A DNA stretch of 17,877 bases from Phycisphaerales bacterium (GTDB lineage: Bacteria; Planctomycetota; Phycisphaerae; Tepidisphaerales; Tepidisphaeraceae): the NCBI GenBank assembly GCA_003153655.1, contig PMAK01000149.1, positions 13,425 to 31,301 of the forward strand, in the 5' to 3' direction. The number at the start of each line of letters is the position of its first letter. The stretch's first letter is position 1. The notes beneath the pieces are model-generated. The model was not told the origin of the DNA. It was given only the letters and a program-made list of their open reading frames with translations, and did no database searches. This document shows positions 14,949 through 17,877 of this stretch, piece after piece. A program made the translations under genes and the position numbers.

Positions 14949-17522
14949 TTAGCGCGCCGCGACGGCCAAGTCTTCTCGAACAGGGGCGGCCATTGCATCG
15001 CGTTCGCCACGACCGCTGCGAATTCTCATCCCATAGAACGACCGATAGACGAAGCCCAGCGCGATGATGAAGAACCCAAGCGCGAGCCAGGCCGTCAGGT
15101 GGGCCGGCACGTTGGGATTCTTCCTTAGGCTCTGGGCCAATTCGACGGCCAGCAGGCCGAATAGCGTCGTGAATTTGATGATCGGGTTCATCGCCACGGA
15201 CGAGGTATCCTTGAACGGATCGCCAACGGTATCGCCGACGACCGTGGCGGCGTGCAATTCGGTTCCCTTTTCCCGCAAGACAACCTCAACGATTTTCTTA
15301 GCGTTGTCCCACGCCCCACCGGCGTTGGCCATGAAGATCGCCTGAAACAGGCCGAAAATCGCCATGGAAATCAGAAATCCGATGAAGAAGAATGGGTCGA
15401 TACAGGCGTAAGCCAAGGTACTGAAAAAGACCACGAAAAAAATGTTGACCATTCCCGCCTGCGCATAACGCGTGCAGATTGCGACGACCTTCTTGCTGTC
15501 CGCGATCGAAGCTTTTTCCGCGCCATCAAGGTGCATATTTCGGCGGATGAATTCGACCGCGCGGAATGCGCCCGTGACCACGGCTTGCATGCTGGCGCCA
15601 GTGAACCAGTAAATCTCCGCACCGCCCGCGATCAGGCCCAGGAGAAACGGCGCATACAACACGGAAAGATGCGCTATTCCCACGGGATCGGTCAGCTTGT
15701 TCGTCAGCATCATGATGATCGAGAAAATCAGCGTGGTTGCGCCGACGACCGCTGTGCCGATGAGGACCGGCTTGGCGGTGGCCTTGAATGTGTTGCCGGC
15801 CCCGTCGTTCTGCTCCAGCAGCAGCTTGGAGTGCTCGAAATCGACATTGATGCCGTGATCGCGTTTGAGCTGCTCGCGGACGCCGGGAATCGTTTCGATC
15901 AGGCTCAGCTCGTAGACGCTCTGGGCGTTGTCGGTGACGGGCCCGTAGCTGTCCACGGCGATCGTGACCGGTCCCATGCCCAGGAATCCAAAGGCGACCA
16001 GGCCAAAGGCGAACACCGCGACAGCCGCGCTAGCGCCAGGATTGAGCAGCGACTCGACGCCGCCAACTCCGCTCCATGTCGCAACGCCGTAAGCGAGCGC
16101 CATTAGACCGGCGATGACCACGCCACCCATCCAGAACGCCGAGAAATTGCCGGCAGTGAGACCGCTGAGGATGTTCAGCGATGCCCCGCCCTCGCGGCTG
16201 GCATCGACGATTTCGCGCACGTGGCGGCTATGGACGCTGGTGAAAACTTTGGTGAATTCAGGTATCAGCGCCCCGGCCAGCGTGCCGCAGGTGATGATCG
16301 TGGACAATTGCCACCACAGCCCGCCGCCGAGGTTATGAATCAACGCGAACGACCCTAAGTAGGTTGTCGCGATTGAGACGAAGCTGGTGATATAAACCAG
16401 GCTAGTGAGCGGCTTTTCAAAATCCATTTCAGTCGCATGCTGGTAACGTATGCGAGCCAGCGACTCGTTGATCCAATACGAGACGCCGCTGGTAATGACC
16501 ATGACGAGACGCATGGCAAAAATCCAGACCAGGAGTTGAACCTGCAATTCGGGTCGAACCGCCAAAAGGATAAAGGTAATCAACGCCACGCCGGTGACGC
16601 CGTAGGTTTCGAAACCATCGGCGGTGGGCCCGACGCTGTCGCCAGCGTTGTCACCGGTACAATCGGCGATCACGCCCGGATTTCGGGCGTCGTCCTCCTC
16701 GACTTTGAAGACGATCTTCATCAAGTCCGCGCCGATGTCCGCGATCTTCGTAAAGATTCCCCCCGCGACGCGCAGTGCGGCCGCGCCCAGCGATTCCCCC
16801 ACCGCAAATCCGATGAAGCAAGGTCCGGCATAATTCCTAGGTATGAAAAGGAGAATGGCCAGCATGATCATCAGTTCGAGGCTGATGAGAACCATGCCCA
16901 CGCTGATGCCGGCTTGTAGCGGGATCGAATAGAGCGGATACGGCTTGCCCATCAGGGAAGCTTGGGCAGTTCGGCTGTTGGCGAAGGTGTTAATCCGCAT
17001 CCCGAACCACGCGACCGACACGCTGCCGGCGATGCCAATCAGGCTGAACCCAAGGATCGTCGCCACTTGCGCGACGGTCATGTGGCGCCCCACCTCATCC
17101 GTGGTGAGAAAGCCGAAATACACCACCAGGATCGCTCCGATGAAAAATTCCAAAAATAGGATGAAGAGCAACTGTGTCTTCAGATAAGTCTTGCACGTGG
17201 CGTAAATGGTCTCCGAAACCGCGCTCATCGCCGGATGCACGGGCAATGCCTTCAGGCGGCGCTGAATGATCAAACCGAACGCGAGCCCCGCGAAACAGAT
17301 GGCCAAGCCAAAGACGAGCAGCGTCCAGCCGTCGATGAAGCCGAAGTATCGCACGGAATGTAAGTCAGGAATTCGAAGGCTCGCCTCACTTGCGACGGAC
17401 AAAGCTGGAAACGCCAATACGAAAAATGCAAAGGCGGCTCCGAGCAGAGCCGGACCCGGTTTCGCGAGCCAACGGCGTGTCATTCTCCGCAACGTTTCAC
17501 ATTTTGGGAACTTGCCGATCAC
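14949..17522 (-). CDS. hppA: Membrane-bound ion-translocating pyrophosphatase
   Basis: The enzyme splits pyrophosphate and pumps H+ (or Na+) across the membrane. Signature segments are present: DIGADL (262-267), EDDARNP (276-282), GDNAGD (290-295), DSYGPVTDNAQ (524-534), and near the C-terminus VVGDTVGDPFKDTSSVAMNP. The GNTFK segment carries Lys580 at the place where K+-dependent forms have Ala, so a K+-independent type is likely. At 857 residues it is longer than the usual bacterial length of about 670-800, with a cleavable-looking N-terminal signal (hydrophobic to ALSVAS) and about 20 extra residues before GNTFK. The start is the GTG at 17522: AAGGAGG lies five bases upstream, stronger than any site at the in-frame ATG at 17483. 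Composite promoter D precedes it, with a leader of about 54 bases. It fits energy saving when ATP is scarce. Confidence 0.96.
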   Translation of the reverse strand: MIGKFPKCETLRRMTRRWLAKPGPALLGAAFAFFVLAFPALSVASEASLRIPDLHSVRYFGFIDGWTLLVFGLAICFAGLAFGLIIQRRLKALPVHPAMSAVSETIYATCKTYLKTQLLFILFLEFFIGAILVVYFGFLTTDEVGRHMTVAQVATILGFSLIGIAGSVSVAWFGMRINTFANSRTAQASLMGKPYPLYSIPLQAGISVGMVLISLELMIMLAILLFIPRNYAGPCFIGFAVGESLGAAALRVAGGIFTKIADIGADLMKIVFKVEEDDARNPGVIADCTGDNAGDSVGPTADGFETYGVTGVALITFILLAVRPELQVQLLVWIFAMRLVMVITSGVSYWINESLARIRYQHATEMDFEKPLTSLVYITSFVSIATTYLGSFALIHNLGGGLWWQLSTIITCGTLAGALIPEFTKVFTSVHSRHVREIVDASREGGASLNILSGLTAGNFSAFWMGGVVIAGLMALAYGVATWSGVGGVESLLNPGASAAVAVFAFGLVAFGFLGMGPVTIAVDSYGPVTDNAQSVYELSLIETIPGVREQLKRDHGINVDFEHSKLLLEQNDGAGNTFKATAKPVLIGTAVVGATTLIFSIIMMLTNKLTDPVGIAHLSVLYAPFLLGLIAGGAEIYWFTGASMQAVVTGAFRAVEFIRRNMHLDGAEKASIADSKKVVAICTRYAQAGMVNIFFVVFFSTLAYACIDPFFFIGFLISMAIFGLFQAIFMANAGGAWDNAKKIVEVVLREKGTELHAATVVGDTVGDPFKDTSSVAMNPIIKFTTLFGLLAVELAQSLRKNPNVPAHLTAWLALGFFIIALGFVYRSFYGMRIRSGRGERDAMAAPVREDLAVAAR

Positions 17523-17582
17523 AAAAGCCTCCTTATGGCTTTGCCATGTTCGACGCGTAGCGCGGCGAACTCAATGTCGGGC

Positions 17583-17651
17583 ACTATGAAGCGTCAGGTT
17601 CGATTCAGAAATCAGCACTCTTCCTGTAATCTGCGTAGGGGAATTCGCTGA
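17583..17651 (-). promoter_or_regulatory. Composite promoter D, upstream of hppA
   Basis: On the minus strand: TCAG at 17651-17648, 8 bases, CCTACGC at 17639-17633, 19 bases, GATT at 17613-17610, 21 bases, CATAGT at 17588-17583 as a weak -10. The upstream half is consensus-like, while the stretch between the boxes differs from copies A and B. The rest of the hppA spacer (17652-17826) shows no feature I can support. Confidence 0.82.
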
Positions 17652-17826
17652 TATGAATGGAGTCACGAATCAGCTCAGGGGCCGGCGCGCCCGCTCAAAG
17701 CTTCTCGACAGCCGCGGTCTAGGCAGATTTACCGATCTTCAAAAGAGTAACTTGACCAATAGTGGTTTTTCCGCGTTCGCTTCAAACTTGCGTGCAGTAT
17801 GCGTATTCGCAACAGCGGAGGTCACT

Positions 17827-17877
17827 ATGCCGGCTTTTGGACGAACGCTCATGGGCTTGCGCCCTTATATTGTTCTT
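17827..17877 (+). CDS. Start of an unidentified gene, cut by the window edge
   Basis: Seventeen codons are visible, from the ATG at 17827 to the window end: MPAFGRTLMGLRPYIVL. GGAGG lies five bases before the ATG, which supports a real start. The sequence is too short to identify. It is divergent from hppA across about 300 bases. Confidence 0.5.
   Translation, partial: MPAFGRTLMGLRPYIVL

Noticed and set aside
15252..16106. Long open frame on the plus strand (284 codons)
   Set aside because: It lies wholly inside hppA on the other strand and has charged, low-complexity composition; hppA motifs are intact across it.
17730..17766. A GATC followed about 21 bases later by ATAGTG, upstream of the last plus-strand gene
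   Set aside because: No CCTACGC box lies 19 bases upstream and the -10 register is off by one, so it is not a sixth copy.
17752..17780. TTGACC as a -35 for the gene at 17827
   Set aside because: No acceptable -10 lies 16-18 bases downstream.
1..17877. CRISPR arrays, tRNA or rRNA genes, insertion sequences, phage genes
   Set aside because: I saw no regularly spaced direct repeats, transposase motifs or structural RNA signatures.

Overview
The window reads as one ordered chromosomal segment of an uncultured-type, GC-rich bacterium. Planctomycetota is my best guess, from the FixL-like PAS kinase, the enlarged membrane pyrophosphatase and the Cys-rich small proteins, but I cannot fix the taxonomy. 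There are no rRNA or tRNA genes, insertion sequences or CRISPR arrays. Most of the sequence is tightly packed coding DNA with short spacers.

Layout. Positions 1-1103 (minus strand) hold the start of an NrfD/HybB-type membrane quinol subunit and, upstream of it, a Tat-exported protein with four [4Fe-4S] motifs. Positions 1272-5496 (minus) form an apparent operon: GTP-type PEP carboxykinase, a small membrane protein, two tandem HypB-like GTPases and a Cys-rich small protein. Positions 5555-6082 (plus) encode a DUF2721-type membrane protein. Positions 6120-6995 (minus) encode the PEP synthase / pyruvate phosphate dikinase regulator. Positions 7141-8814 (minus) hold five small genes: a 42-residue membrane peptide, two more proteins with Cys motifs, a four-helix membrane protein and a CxxC protein. 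Positions 8935-14184 (plus) form a three-gene operon: ADP-forming acyl-CoA synthetase fused to a GNAT domain, a triple-PAS histidine kinase and a NarL/FixJ-type response regulator. Positions 14197-17522 (minus) encode PdxH and a large membrane pyrophosphatase. A new plus-strand gene starts at 17827.

Main observation. Five minus-strand promoters share one composite architecture with exact internal spacing: CCTACGC, 19 bases, GATT, 21 bases, a GATAAT-like -10. In four of them a TCAG-like tetramer also lies exactly 8 bases upstream. They precede the Tat ferredoxin, the PEP synthase regulator, the 42-residue peptide, the Cys-rich small-gene operon and the pyrophosphatase. The kinase in the same window carries a FixL-type heme PAS signature (His315 and Arg335, 20 residues apart as in FixL), and its partner regulator has a DNA-binding HTH. 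I infer that this is an oxygen- or redox-responsive regulon and that these five promoters are its targets.

How the genes may work together (inference). The products fit low-oxygen energy saving: ATP from acyl-CoA by the ADP-forming synthetase, control of the pyruvate/PEP node by PEPCK and the PpsR-type regulator, recovery of pyrophosphate energy by HppA, and an anaerobic-type electron-transfer module (Tat ferredoxin plus NrfD). The HypB-like pair lacks the Cys/His metal ligands of true HypB and sits beside a CxxC-x17-CxxxC protein. That protein has a paralogue in the small-gene operon. This set is the best candidate for an undescribed system in the window.
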